From positions 186,001-250,000 of the forward strand of contig NZ_JADPKT010000020.1 in the NCBI RefSeq assembly GCF_023074075.1: 64,000 nucleotides of DNA. The letters are read 5' to 3'. The translations under genes were made by a program, and so were the position numbers. Below, one piece after another: positions 38,501 through 53,500 of the stretch. The notes beneath the pieces are model-generated. The model searched no databases. It was not told the origin of the DNA and was given only the letters and a program-made list of their open reading frames with translations. This DNA is from Bradyrhizobium sp. 138 (lineage in GTDB: Bacteria; Pseudomonadota; Alphaproteobacteria; Rhizobiales; Xanthobacteraceae). Every line of letters starts with the position of its first letter. The first letter of the stretch is position 1.

Positions 38501-41500
38501 GACCGGACAGACGCTCGTCAGCACGACGGTGCCCTACGACCAGAACGCCAACGGCCCGATCGCGGCGGGCGCCTCGCGGCAGCGCCAATACAGCTTCCGC
38601 CTGCCGGACGGTGCGGCCGGCGTCGGGCAAATCCAGGTCACCGCGACCGTCAACTACCAGCGCGCCGTGGTCGAATCCGATGCCGTCGGCACCAACAACA
38701 TCGCGAGCGTGACGCAGACGGCGACGATTGCGCCCTATCCCGACCTTCAGGTGAGTGGATTGGTTCTCAGCGGCGTCTCGCTGCAGCCGCCGGCCGGCGT
38801 CTCGAACCTCTTCAATCACAACCTCATCGTGAACGGGAATGCGGAAGCCGGCGCCGCGGGCACTCCGTTCCCGGGATGGACCGTGACCGGCTCGCCCGAA
38901 TTGCTGGCCTACGGCGCGGGCGGACCATCCAGCACGGATCCGGGTCCTGCCGACAGAGGCACGCACCTCTTTGCCGGCGGGCAGAACAGCGCGCAATCCT
39001 CGCTGTGGCAGACCATCGATCTGGGCTCGGTCGACGCGACCATCGATGCCGGCGCTGCTTACTTCGCGTTGGGGGCATATCTCGGCGGATTCAGCGGCCA
39101 GGACGATTCCGCATCACTGACGGCCCAGTTCGTCGCGGCCGACGGCACGGTGCTCGGCACCACGGCGGTCGGCCCCGTCACGGCTGCGGATCGCGCCAAT
39201 GCGACCGGCCTGCTGGCGCGAACGGCCACCGATCTCGTCCCGGTCGGCGCCCGCAAGGTCGTGATCACCCTGGCGATGACGCGACAGGGCGGCAGCTACA
39301 ATGACGGCTATGCGGACGATCTGTCGTTCTCGCTCTACACGAGCAACGCCACAACGACGCTGCAATCGGGCGACCTGGTGGTCGTCAAATGGAACGACAC
39401 CAACACCGGCAACGCTGCGACCTCGGGCGCATGGCAGGACCGCGTCGTAGTCCGCAACATCTCGACCGGACAGATTCTGATCAGTCAGAACGTCCCCTAC
39501 GATCCCGCGGCTGCGAGCAATGGCAACATCGAGGCGGGCGGTCAGCGCGCGCGTCAGATGGCCTTCCTGCTGCCGGACGGTGCGGCCGGCGTCGGCAATA
39601 TCGAGGTCACCGTCACGACTGACGGCGCCAGCAACAGCGTATTCGAGTACAATGGCGGCGGGACCGCCGAGGCCAACAACAGCGCGGTTGCCACCGTCGC
39701 ATCCTCCATTGCGTCCTACCCTGATCTCGTCGTCGGCAACATCACCGTCGATCCGGCAAGCGGCGTGACGTCGGGCAGCTCGGTCACCATCCGTTGGAAC
39801 GACACCAATACCAGCACCAGGGCCACGCCGGTCGGGTGGACCGACAAGGTCGTCATCCAAAATGTGACGACTGGAGAGACGCTTGCCACCTTGCTGGTAC
39901 CTTATGATTCCGCGGCAGCAGGCAACGGCAGCATCGATCCCGGTGCGTCGCGCGCCCGCCAGGTCAGCTATCAGCTGCCGGACGGGACACGCGGCATCGG
40001 CCAGATCAAGGTCACGGTGACCGCCGACAGCGCCAATGTGCTGGTCGAGAATAATGCGGACGGCTCGGCGGAAAGCAACAATTCGGGCACGCTCACCTTC
40101 GCCTCGGTCAGCGCGCCTTATCCCGATCTCCAGGTTGCCAACATCAACGTCGATCCAGCCGGCCTGACATCGGGCGGATCGTTTACGGTTCGCTGGGACG
40201 ACAGCAACACCGGGACGAAAGCGACGCAGTCCGGCTGGACCGATCTGATCGTCATCAAGAACCTGACGACGGGCGAGACGCTCGCCAGTGTCGCCGTGCC
40301 TTACGACCCGGCTCAAGCCGGCAACGGCGCAATCGCGGGCGGCGCCTCGCACACGCGGCAATATATCGGCAAGCTGCCGGACGGCAGCCGCGGCGTCGGC
40401 CAGATCCAGATCACCATCACCGCCGACAGCAACAATAATGTCTCCGAGTTCAATGCGGCAGGAACGGCGGAGAGCAACAACGCTGCAACCAAGACCGTGA
40501 CGTCGACGGTCGCTCCCTATCCCGATCTCACGGTCCGCAATCTCTCCGTCGAGGCGCCGAACGGCCTGCAGTCGGGCAGCACCGTCGTGCTGCACTGGGA
40601 CGACAGCAACATCGGCACTTCCGCCAGCAGCGGTTCCTGGTACGATTACGTCACGATCAGGAATCTCACGACGGGTGAGACGCTCGATACGATTCCGGTC
40701 GCCTACACGGAATCGGCAAGCGGAAATGGAGCGATCGCCGCGGGCGGCTCGCGGGCGCGCCAGCTCAGCTACACGCTTCCCAGCGGCCTTCGCGGCACAG
40801 GCCAGATCCAATTCATCGTCTCGACCGACAATTTCAACCAGGTGTTCGAGCTCAACAATTCGGGCAGCGGTGGCAGCAATACGGCGGAGAGCAACAACAC
40901 CACAAGCGTGACCGTCACGTCGTCGGCCGCGCCGGCGCCCGATCTGCAGGTCGCCAACCTGGCATTGACGCCTTCCGCCGGGCTGCGCTCGGGCGACGGC
41001 GCTACTCTGAGCTGGACGGTGCAGAACACCGGCAATGCCGCCGTCACCGGCTCGTTCTATTCCCACCTGGTGGTCCGCAACGTCACGACCAATCAGGTGG
41101 TGGCTCTCGGCGACGTTCTGTACGACCCCGCCGCGGCAGGCAATGGGTCGATTACGGCCGGCGCAACCCGCGCGCAGCAATATGCGTTCACGCTGCCTCC
41201 GGGATCCCCCGGCGCCGGCCAGCTCGAAATCACGGTCACGACCGATTTCTACAGCCAGGTGGGCGAGTTCAACGCGGCCGGCGCAAACGGCTCCAGCACG
41301 GCCGAGAGCAACAATTCGGCGACCATCACGGCCTCGTCCGCGCTCGCGCCTTACGCCGACCTCGTGACCTCGGCGGTCACCGCGCCGAGCCTGACCATCG
41401 GCGATCCCGCGACGGTCACGATCGGATGGACGGTCACCAATGCGGGCCAGGCCGCGACCACGGTCGGCAATTGGAGAGACGTGATCATCGTCTCGTCCGA

Positions 41501-44500
41501 CACCAATCCGAGCCATGGCACGGTGATCGGCCAGCTCGATCACGTCGGCGCGCTCGCGGCCGGCGCGACCTATCAATCCAGCCTGACGATCACGCTGCCG
41601 CCGAGATACCAGACCCATTCGCATCTGTTCGTCCGCACGGACGCGGGCGACGCCGTGTTCGAAAACGGCGTTGAGGCCAACAATGCGGCGGAAGCATCGA
41701 ACATGTTCGATGTGGTCACCGCTCCGTTCTCCGATCTTGCCGTCTCGAACGTCGTGGTCGCTGCGACCGCGGACAGCAGTCGCCCGCTCGAAATCTCCTG
41801 GACCGTCACCAACCAGTCGCCGCATGCGATCGGCACCACCGATCGCTCCGCATGGGGCGACAGCGTCGCGCTGGCATCGGACCCGCTGGGCAAGAACATC
41901 GTCGCAAATATCGGCAGCTTCGACCACGTCGGGGCGCTGCAAATCAGCGGCAGCTATACCCGCACCGGCACTGCGATGATCCCGGACGGCCTGCACGGCA
42001 CATTCTATGTGGTGGTGACGACCGGCGGGCCGTCGGAATTCATCTACACCACCAACAATTCCGCCGTATCGGGACCCGTCACGATCAATCTGACGCCGGC
42101 ACCCGACCTCGTCCCGGGCACGGTGGTTGCGACGACGCCGGGATCGACCGCCCAGGTCAGCCTTGCCAACGCCGGCGACAAGATCGACATCAGCTGGACC
42201 ATCCAGAACGCCGGCGGTGGTCCGGCCAACGGTACCTGGATCGACAGCATCTACCTGCAGGAGGTCGGCGGCCAGCATCGCACCTTCGGTCTCGGCGCTT
42301 TCGATTTCAACGGGCCGCTCGGTGCCGGGTTGTCCTACAGCCGCTCCGAAGTGGTGCAACTGCCGAGCAACGTCGCCGGCGTCTTCCAGCTGATGATCAA
42401 GACCAATGCCGGTCTGTTCCCGATCTACGAGCCGGTCGGGGGCAACAACACGCTGGCCGATCCCAACACGATCACGCTGGTGGTGCCGCCGAATCCGGAC
42501 CTTCAGGTCTTCTCCATCGACAATTCACCGGCCACGGCGAATGCAGGCGGGACGGTCGCGCTCGACTTCACGGTCATCAACCAGGGCATCGTCGACGCCA
42601 AGGGCCATTGGAAGGACAAGGTCTACATCTCGCTCGTCGATCATCTCGACGGCAGCGCCATCCTGATCGGAACGTTCGACAATCTCTCCGCCCTCGCGCC
42701 CGGCGAGAAGTACAAGATTTCGACCGGAAACATGCTGGTGCCGAAGCGGCTCGGCGGACCGGCCTATCTGATCGTCGACACCAACGCGAATGACGGCGTC
42801 GGCGAATATCCGAATGCGAACAACAACACCTTCGTCAAGGCGATCTCGATCAACGCGGAGCCTCCGGCGGACCTCGTCACAGGCAACGTGGTCGCGCCGA
42901 GCCAGTCCTATGACGGCTCGACCATCACGGTCTCCTACCACGTCGACAATCTCGGCCTCGAGCCGACCGACCAGGAACATTGGACGGACACGATCTGGCT
43001 GACGCGCGACAAGACCCGGCCCAACGTGACCAAGGGCGACGTGCTGCTCGCCACCATCGCCCATAGCGGCGTGATCGGCAACGATCCCAGCGTGATCACG
43101 CTGCCGACCGGCTACGACGTCACCGCGACCGTGACACTGCCTAAGCATCTCTCGGGCGAGTTCTATATCACGGCGTGGTCCGACTCCTTCGACGTCGTGC
43201 ACAAGAGCATGCAGGACGTCAACGTCAATCCGGACGATCCGAACCGCTCCAACAGCGACAATTACAAGGCCCGCGCGATCACGGTGCTGTTGACCCCGCC
43301 GCCAGACCTGGTGGTGACGGCGGTCACGCCGCAGGCGACGGGCGTCGGCGGCGAGGACTATACGGTCAGCTGGACGGTTCAGAACCAGGGCACCAACGCG
43401 ACCGAGAATTCACTGCTGTTCGATCATGTGTACCTGTCGGATACGCCCACCTTCGTGCCCCCGAACACCGGCAAGGATACCGGCAACCAATGGTTCCTCG
43501 GCTCGGTCGCACACAACGGCATCGTCAATTCGAACGGCAGCTACACCAATCAGGCGACGTTCAAGCTCGCCCCCGAAATCGCGGGCAAATACGTCATCGT
43601 CGTCGCCAACGCCGGCGGATACAACGAAGGCGGCAGTTACGTGGCCCCGACATGGGAGGGCCAGTATACCGGCAACAACGTCAATGTCGGCAACACCAGC
43701 GTCACGCCGCGTCCGGTGGCCGACCTTCGGGTCACCTCCGTCACCGCGCCGCCGGCGAACTATTCCGGCGAAGCCACGACGGTCACCTGGACCGTGCAAA
43801 ATTTCGGCGCCGACGCCTGGCCGGCCACGCGTTATTGGGTCGATGACGTCTACTTCTCGCGCTATGCGACGTTCGATCCGAGCCAGGTCACCTTCGTCGG
43901 TCGCTACCCGCACAGCAACGCTGAGCCGCTCGCCAGCGGCGGAAGCTACACGCAAACGGCGACGTTCACCCTGCCCAAGGGGATCGGCGGCACGGCCGCG
44001 GACCCGCAGCCCTATTACGTCTATGTGATGACGAACGCGGAAGGCAATACGTCCGCCCGCACGCACGACAACAGCAGCGCGCGGGAATCGTTCACCGTCC
44101 GTGGCTACGAGGACGTCAGCAACAATCGCGGCTCCGGTGTTCTCCCCGTGATCTACCGCGAGCCGGATCTCCAGGTCACCAATCTCATCGTTCCGACCGC
44201 CACGCCTTACTCCAGCCAGATCGTCCCGATCACCTTCACGGTCACCAATCTCGGCAACCGCGACACGCGCGAAGGACGTTGGACCGACCGCGTCTTCCTG
44301 TCGCTCGATCCGTCTCTCGACGGGCACGACATCGAGATCGGCTCGCTGTCGCACAGCAGCATCCTGGCCACAGGCTCCAGCTACACCGTCACCGTCAACG
44401 CACAGCTCCCCGACGGGATCGGCGGGGATTACTACGTCCTGGTCTACACCGACAGCACCGCGTCCGGAACGCTCGACGTTCCCGGCCTGATGTACAGCAC

Positions 44501-47500
44501 CGGGATGGGCGACGTCCCGGAGTTTCAGGGCGAGGGCAACAACATCACTGCGGCCTTCATGCCGGTGTCGATGGTGCCGCCGCCGGATCTCCAGGTCACG
44601 TCCATCCTGGCACAAGGGCCGGACCCGCTGCAGCTCGACCACGTCCTGACGGGACAGTCATTCACGGTGACCTACCAGGTGACGAACACCGGCGGCGGCC
44701 CGACGCCGGACCGCCAGGGCAAGTGGGACGATTATGTCTATCTGTCGCGGGATCAGTTCCTCAGCGATGCCGACATCTATCTTGGCACCGCGCGCCATGT
44801 CGGCGGTCTCGCCGCCGGCGCCAGCTACCAGACCACCCTCACATACAAGGCGCCGAAGAGTCTGACGGGCCCGTGGTATGTCTTCGTCCTGACCGATCCG
44901 CCGACTGCGACATCGCCGGTCACCGGCATCGTGTTCGAAGCCGACAAGGAAACCAACAACGCCAAAGCGACGGCCACGCCGCTGCTGATCGACCAGCCGC
45001 CGCCGTCGGATCTGGTCGTCGACACCATCACGATTCCGAATGGGGCGATGTCCGGCGACCTCGTGCATCTGACCTGGACGACGAAGAATGCCGGCGTCAA
45101 CGCTGCAATCGGGGCATGGCGCGATGTCGCCTATCTCTCCAGCGACAACACCTGGGACATCAACGACAAGCCGATCGGCGCCTATGATCACAGCGGCACT
45201 GTGCTGCCGGGCGAGTCCTATAACGGCGTGGTCGACGCGCGGTTGCCGCCGGCGACGCCGGGGACGTACCGGATCATCGTCAGGACCGACATTTTCGACG
45301 ACATCGCCGAAGCTCCGACGCAGAACAATACGACGACGTCCGCGAGCGTTCTCCAGGTCTCGGTGCCTGAGCTGCATCTCGGCGTGGCGCTCGACACGAC
45401 GCTCAGCACCGGCCAGGACCGGTTGTTCCAGGTCACGGTGGCGCAAGGTCAGACCCTCCAGGTCGATCTGACCTCACCGGATTCGACCGCGGCCAACACC
45501 CTGTTCCTGCGCTACGGCGCGCTGCCGACGGGCGCGACCTATGATGCGTCCTATCAAGGCGCCGTGCAGGCCAATCAGGTCGCCGTCATTCCGTCGACCG
45601 TTGCGGGCACCTATTACGTGCTGGTCCACGGCCAATCGGAGCCGGCGCCCAATACGCGCGTGACCTTGCGCGCCCATCTGCTGCCGTTCGGTATCATCGA
45701 CGTCGTCCAGGACCAGGGCGGCGACAACCGATACGTCACCACGACGATCCATGGTGCGCAGTTCGACGCGCAGGCGGTCGTGAAGCTGGTTCGTCCGGGC
45801 TTCGCGGAGTACGAGCCGGTCAGCTACAAGGTCATGGACCCCACGCGGATCATCGCGGTCTTCGATCTGCGCAACGCGCCGCACGGTCTCTACGACGTCG
45901 AGGTCATCAATCCGAACGGCCTGATCGCCATTGCACCTTATCGCTATCTCGTCGAGGAAGCGCTGCCTGCCGATGTCAGCATTGCGCTCGGAGGACCGCG
46001 CGTCATCTGGGGCGGCCAGAGCGGCCTCTATGGCTTCACGCTGGCGAGCCAGACCAATGTCGACATTCCCTATGTCCAGTTCCAGTACGGCGTTCCGGGA
46101 ACGCCGCTGAACGAAGGCGTGCCGTATCTCGGCGTGACCACGAACGTCACCGGGACACCCAACGTCGCCGACGTGCCCTGGGCCAGCATCGTGCCGATGA
46201 CGAACACCAACGGGCAGTCGCTGACGACCGGCTACGCCTACGATCTCGCCACGCGTGCCAACACCACCTTCAGCTTCCTGGTGCAGACCTATCCGGATGG
46301 CCTGCCGCCCGGTAACCAGAGCGAGCACCCGGGCGTCACCGCGTTCGCGTTCAACATCATGGGCGCGGCCACGGCCCTGACGCCCGAGGAGTATGTCGCG
46401 CAGCAGCGGCAGTTCGCCGAGACGCTGCGCGTCAACATCCTGAAGGATCCGACGGCGTCGTCCGCCCTGCAGAACCTGGCGGCCGACGCAGAGTCGTGGG
46501 TAGACCTTTATCTGACCGCCCTGACGCAGGCCGGTCTGTTGCGGCCGGTGGACCAGCCGCCGGAGATCCATGACAACCCCGTTCTCGTCAGCCTCCAGGC
46601 GACATTGGCCGCGGGCATTCTGGCCGGTCCCGCCGGCAAGCAGATCATCACCAACGGCAACCTGCTCCAGTTCTTCAGTCAGGTGCAGCAATGGTACGGC
46701 AACGATCCGACCAAGACGACGCCGTACCAGACCATCAAGGAAGATACGGTCAGCCCGCACGAGCCGACCACCTATGTCAGCTTCGACCCGCCGCCGGCGA
46801 GCGACTTCGATCTGCACGCGGCCTCGCCGACGCATTATGTGGCGAACTACGTTTACGTCCCCTGGGCCAATAGTTGGGACTTCCCCTGGACCCAGCACGG
46901 GAACGATCAGACCCACCCCGAGAATCAGAATTTCATCAACGTCCAGCCGCCGAACTTCGCATCCTTCTTCAATGGCAGCGGCCGGACCGGTCAGGCGTTC
47001 CTGAACGGGCCGCTGGGCTATGGGACGGATCAGTTCGTCCCCGCGGGCGTTGCCGAGCCCTACACCATCCAGTTCCAGAACGCTCCGCACGCCTCGACGG
47101 TCGGCGAGATCAACATCGTGACGCAGCTGGATTTCGACTACGATCCTCGCTCGTTCCGCCTCGGCGATCTCCAGATCGGCGACATCAAGGTTCACCTGCC
47201 CGGCGGCGTCGGCTCGTTCCAGAACGATTTCGACTTCACTCAGAGCAAGGGCTTCATCCTGCGCGTCAGCGCCGGCATCGAGCTGTCGTCCAACACGCTG
47301 AGATGGCTGCTGCAGGCAATCGACCCGTTGACCGGCGAGGTCATCCAGGATCCCACCAAGGGATTGCTGCCGCCCGACAACGCGCAAGGCGATGGCCGCG
47401 GCTTCGTCAGCTACACCGCAACGCCAAAGGCGGGGCTCGCCACCGGCACGCAACTGACGGCAGAGGCCCGCGTGATCTTCAATACCGCTGCGCCGATGGA

Positions 47501-50500
47501 TACGCAGCAACTGACCTTCACGCTGGACGGGCAGGCGCCGGTGACCACGCTGACGTCGGCGCCCCTGGTGCAGGGCGGCGCCGACTATCAGGTGCAGTGG
47601 AGCGCGAAAGATGACAATGGCGGCAGCGGCGTCAAGGACGTCACCGTCTATGTTTCGGTCGATGGCGGCAACTACGCCACCTGGCTGAAGCAGACGACCG
47701 AGACCTCCGGCATCTACAACGGTCAGGCCGGCCACACCTACAAATTCCTCGCGCTGGCGACCGACAATGCCGGCAACCGCGAGCAGGCGCCGCTGGGCGC
47801 TTCGGTTCCGAATAGCGACGCCTCCGCCAATCTCGGCGCGACGCCGACGGTTTCCGGAACGACCCAGGATTTCGGCACGCCGCCGGCGCCGTCCCCGCAG
47901 CCTTCGACCAATGCGCTGTTCGTTCAGACGCAGCAGGGCATTCCATCCGCAATCGTCCAGACGCGCGCGTCCGAATTCTCGACCGTGCTCGCGCCCTTCA
48001 CGGCGCAAGCCTTCGCCACTGGAATCGGCACGAGCGGTGCGGGTATCGGCCCCATGGCCATTCTGGTCATGCCCGACGGCACGGTGCTGGTCAGCGGCGG
48101 CGCATCGCGCAACCAGATCTTCAAACTGAGTGCCGAAGGCGGGCAGGTGGGAGCGCCGCTGGTCACGCTGCCCGAGCCGATCTACGACATGGTGCTCGAC
48201 ACCACCCGCAACGTGATCTGGGCTGCCACCGGCGGCGGCCCGCTCTACGAGCTCGACGCCGCCACCGGCGAGGTGATCGATCGGTTCGGCGATTCCCTGA
48301 CCCAAAGCCTCGCCATCCAGCCGGGCACCGGTCTGATCTACATCTCGTCGGGCGACGGCATCGAGGTGTTCGACCCCGTTGCCAAGACCTTCAGCCACTT
48401 CAGCGACATCAGGGTCGGCAGTCTGGCTTTCGCGCCCGACGGCAAATTGTGGGCCGTCACCTGGCCGCACAATCAGGGCCAGGTCATCCAGTTCACGGGA
48501 ACGCCGCTGAAGCCGAAACTGATGTTGTCGTTCGACGACGATGTCGGCTCGATCGCTTTCGGAGCTGCAGGTTCGAAATTCGATGGCCTGCTGTTCGTCT
48601 CCCACACCGAAGCATCCAGCGCCGGCGCCGTGCTGTCGATGGTCGACCTCGCGACCATGAAGGTCGTCGACATCGCCAGGGGCGGTACGCGCGGCGACAT
48701 CGTCAGGACCACCGCGGATGGGCGTGTGTTCCTGAGCCAGTCGCATCAGGTCGACGTGCTCGGTCCGGTGCGCGCGCCGCATGTGGCCAGCACCAATCCA
48801 CCGCCCGACGCGTTCGTCCCGCTGCCGTTCGCCAACATCTCGGTGACCTTCGACGAGGACATGCTGGCCGATGCCGCGAGCGATCCGCGCTCGGTCCTCA
48901 ACCCCGACAATTATCAGCTGCGCGGCGATGGCGCCGGGCTGATCCCGATCCAGGCGATCGCCTACGATCAGACGACGCGGACGGCCGTTCTCAGCTTCGC
49001 GCCGCTCTATGCGGATCATTACCAGCTCAAGGTCCTGACCTCAGTCCAGAGCGCCGCCGGCCTTGCGCTCGCCGAGCAATACTCGACCGAGTTCACTGCC
49101 GTCAGCGACGTCACCTCGGTGCTCGATGTGTCCTTCTCGCTGGCGCGCAGCGACCGCGACACCGGAACGATTTCCTTCGACGTCACGGTGACGAACAAGA
49201 GCTCGCACAATCTGGTGCTGCCGCTCGTGCTGAAATTGACGCCGACGCAGCATTTCGACGGTGAACCGCTTGGCACGGCCGGGCGCGCCGCGGACGGCTC
49301 CTGGCTGATCGATCTCAGTTCGAACCTGCCGGCCAACGGCATCCTGCTGGCTGGACATTCGACCACCGGCCGGACCATCACGGTTGCCGATCCCAATCGC
49401 CGGCCGGTCACGTTCGACCCGAGTGTCAGCGGCGTGCTGACCGGCAACGCGCCGCCCGTCTTCCTCACCTATCCCATCATGTCGGCTGCGGCGGGGGAGG
49501 CCTATACCTACCGCCCCACCGCCTTCGATCCCAACGGCGATCCGCTCTCCTTCGTGCTGGTGAAGGGGCCGGACGGCATGACGATCAACGCGGCCACGGG
49601 GCTCGTGTCCTGGATGCCGACGCCGAACAGTCTCGGCCGGACGACGGTGGCCCTGCAGGTCTATGACGCAGGCGGCGCTTACGACACGCAGACTTTCACG
49701 CTCGTCGTGACCGGCGTGAACCGGGCGCCGGTCCTGGCCGCGCTCCCCGCCGAGATCGCCGGCAAGGAGGGCGAGGCGCTCACTATCCCGGTGCAGGCAA
49801 CCGACCCGGACGGCGACAGACTGATCTATTGGGCCAATAATCTGCCGCCCGGGGCGACCTTCGATGCGCAGCAGCACGCCCTGATCTGGGCGCCCGACTT
49901 CCACGCCGCCGGCACCTACACCAACGTCACCTTCGTCGCCAGTGACGGCATCCATGAGGTGAGCCAGGTCACGACGATCGTGATCGCGCCGACGCCTCAG
50001 CCGCCGAAGCTGATCAAGCCGGCCGATTTCACCGCCGCCGAAGGCGTTCCGGTCCGCATCGCGTTGCAGGCGACCGATATCGACGGACTGCCGCTCACCT
50101 ATTCGAGCAATCTGCTGCCGCCGGGCGGCTACCTCGACTCCAAGACCGGCGTGTTCACCTGGACGCCCGACTACACCCAGCACGGCGTCTATACGATCCC
50201 GTTCACGGTCAGCAACGGCCAGGCCAGCACCACCCAGACGACCACGATCGCGGTGCTGAACGTCAACGCCGCGCCGACCTTCCAGAACCTCGACGTCTTC
50301 CAGGGACCGGAAGGGCAGAAGATCGAGTTCCGTGTTCAGGCGCTCGATCCCGACAATCCGACCTTCACGCCGCCGGACCGCGCCGCCGACGGCAAACTGG
50401 TCTACAGCGATCTCAACATTCCGACGGTCAGCTACGTGCTGAGCGGCATGCCGCAAGGCGCGACCTTCGATCCCGATACGCTGATCTTCAGCTGGACGCC

Positions 50501-53500
50501 CGGCTTCGGCGCTGCCGGACAGCATGTCGTCACCATCACGGCGACCGACAACGGCGACGGCACCGGGCAGCCGAAGGTCACGACCCAGCAGGTCACCCTC
50601 ACGGTCCTCAACGTCAACCGCGCCCCGCAGGTCGCTCCCGTCGCCAATCAGAGCGTCGATCATGATGGCGTGCTGACGGTGCCGGTTTCCGCCGTCGATG
50701 CGGACGGTGATCCGCTCAAGCTCTCGATCCTCGGCGTGCCGGCCTTCGGCGCGTTCGTCGACAATGGCGACGGCACCGGTGTCTTCACGTTCAAGCCGAC
50801 CGCAGACGACCGCGGCAACTACACGATCTTCCTCACCGCGACCGACGATGGCGACGGCAACGGCATCAATGCCGCGCTGTCGAGCACGCAGTCCTTCGTC
50901 CTCACCGTCAACGCGCCGGACCGTCCGCCCCATGTCGCTCCGATCGGCGACAAGGTCGCCGTCGTCGGTCAGCCGTTCCAGCTCGTTCTCAAAGCGGTCG
51001 ACGCCGACCAGGACCCGCTGACCTTCAGCGCGACCGGGCTGCCGCCCGGTGCGGTGCTGTCATCCAACGGCATCTATGGCCATAGGGTGCTGACCTGGAC
51101 GCCGACGAGCGCCGATGTCGGCAAGTACAGCATTTTGGTATCGGTGTCCGACAGCGGCAATGGCGATCCTGCCAACGTGCTGGAAGACCATCAGCTGTTC
51201 ACGCTCACCGTGCGCACCAGCAACCAGGCCCCGGCGTGGGTCGCGGCCGGCGATCAGACGGCTGCGGCCAATCAGACGCTGAGCGTGTCTCTGCACGCGA
51301 TTGATCCCGACGGCGACACCGTCACTTATTCGGCGACGAATCTGCCCGTCGGCGCCAGGATCGATGCGGTTTCGGGCGTGCTGACCTGGACTCCCGGCCT
51401 GTTCCAGGTCGGCAAGTACAGCGGCATCGTGCTGTCGGCGACGGATGGCAGCCTCACGACGACGCAGACTATCGCCATCACCGTGGTCGCCTCCAACGAG
51501 GCACCGAAATTCATTCCGTTGCAGCAGCAGTCCGGCCGCGAAGGCACCAAGCTCCAGTTCGCGATCTCGGCCGCTGATCCGAACGACGATCCGCTGACCT
51601 ACAGCGTGGTGTCCGGACTGCCGATCGGCGCGACGTTCGATCCGACGACGGCCCAGCTGATCTGGACGCCCGGTTTCGAGCAGACCGGCGATTATGCGGT
51701 GGTGTTCAAGGTGGTCGATCCCGGCGGGCTCACCGACAGCCTGACCGCCAACATCCACATCGACAATGTCGATCGCGCGCCGACGCTGCAGGTCACCGAC
51801 CATAACGTCGTGGTCGGCCAGCCGCTCAGCCTCCAGCTGATCGCCAGCGACCCCGATCTCAACACCCAGCTCGGCTTCTCCGCCCTCGGCCTGCCCGACG
51901 GCGCGACGCTGGACCCGCATACGGGGCTTTTGACCTGGACGCCGGGACCGACACAGACCGGCGACTACGCGATCAAGTTCACGGTGACCGACGGCGAGCT
52001 CAGCACGTCACGTGTCGCGACGCTGCGCGCGACGCTCGTCCCGGCCGCGCCGCAGGTGATCGTCGAAATCACGCCGAGCTTCCCGGATGTGCCGGGAACG
52101 CCCGTGCTGCTGCACGTCGCGGCGTCCGGCATCGCCCCGATTGCCGGTCTGACCTTGTCGGTGAACGGGCAGGCCCTGACGCTCGATAGTCACGGCCGCG
52201 CCAGCTATACGCCGCAAGTGCCCGGTGTGTTCGCCGTCGATGCCACGGCGACCGACGCCGATGGTCGCACCGGCACCGCACTTACGGTGCTGAAGGTTCG
52301 CGATCCCAACGACCACGCGCCACCGATCGTATCCTTTGACAACATCGCCAGTCACGCGCTGCTGACCACGGCGCTCGATCTGCATGCGACCATCAGTGAC
52401 AGCAATCTGGATTCCTGGGTGCTCGAGCAGGCCCTGGTCGGTTCGAGCGCGTTCACGACGCTGGCCAGCGGCAATGCGCCGGTCACCGGGACCGTCCATC
52501 ATTTCGATCCGGCCGCCTTGCGCAGCGGCGCCTACCAGCTCCGGCTGACCGCGACCGACGTCAGCGGCCGCAGCACCGTGGTGCAGATCGTCGTCGAGGC
52601 CGACGCTGTCGCAAAGCCATCGGCCTACATTCAGAACTTCACCGATCTTTCCGTGGTGCTGGGCGGCACCACTGTCAATCTCGTGCGGTCCTACTCATCG
52701 CTGGACCAGGACATCGCGGGATCGTTCGGTTATGGCTGGCGCCTCGCCAACCTCGATCCGCAGATCCAGACCAGCATTCCTCCGACCGGCCGCGAGAGTC
52801 TCGGCATCTACAATCCCTTCGTCGACGGCACCCGCGTCTACCTGACGCTGCCGGACGGGCAGCGCGCCGGCTTCACCTTCACGCCCGAGAAGCACGTGCA
52901 GCTCGGCGTGACCTATTACACGGCGAAATTCACCGCCGATCCCGGCGTGACCTATCAGCTCGCGTCCGCAGCCGTGCCGCTCAGCAAGGGACCCAACGGC
53001 TATTACGAGCTGCAGACGGCGCGGCCCTACAATCCTGTCGACGGAGCGTTCGGCGCGGCCGACTACACGCTCACGGCGCCGGACGGCACGATCTATCATC
53101 TCAGCACCACGCAGGGCGTGCTCGACCAGGTCTTGCCCGGCGGCAACAAGCTCTATTTCAGCGATGGCGGCATCCTCGCTTCGAACGGCGATTCCGTGCG
53201 GTTCACCAGGGATGCCGCAGGCCGGATCACCTCGATCGTGGCCTCCGACGGCACGCGCGTGGTCTATTCCTACGACAGTGCCGGCAACCTCGCGTCCGCG
53301 CACAACACCAACAGCGGGCAGAGCAGCCGCTACGGCTACGCCATCGACGACCCACACCGACTGATCGTGGCGACGTCCCCAGCGGGGCCGGCCGGCAGCG
53401 TCATCAATTACGGCACGACGGCCGAGGTCGCACCGCTCACGGCCAATCTCGGCGGCCCCAGCGATTTCGGCGCGAGCACCTATCAGGGCTCGCTGCCCGC

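Noticed and set aside
39114..42359. Minus-strand open frame of 1081 codons inside the giant gene
   Set aside because: It is antisense to the CARDB array, Arg/Gly/Asp-rich with no domain, and follows from GC-rich third positions of the true frame.
45474..49019. Minus-strand open frame of 1181 codons
   Set aside because: It is antisense to recognised modules of the giant protein, with low-complexity Arg/Gly/Val composition and no motifs.
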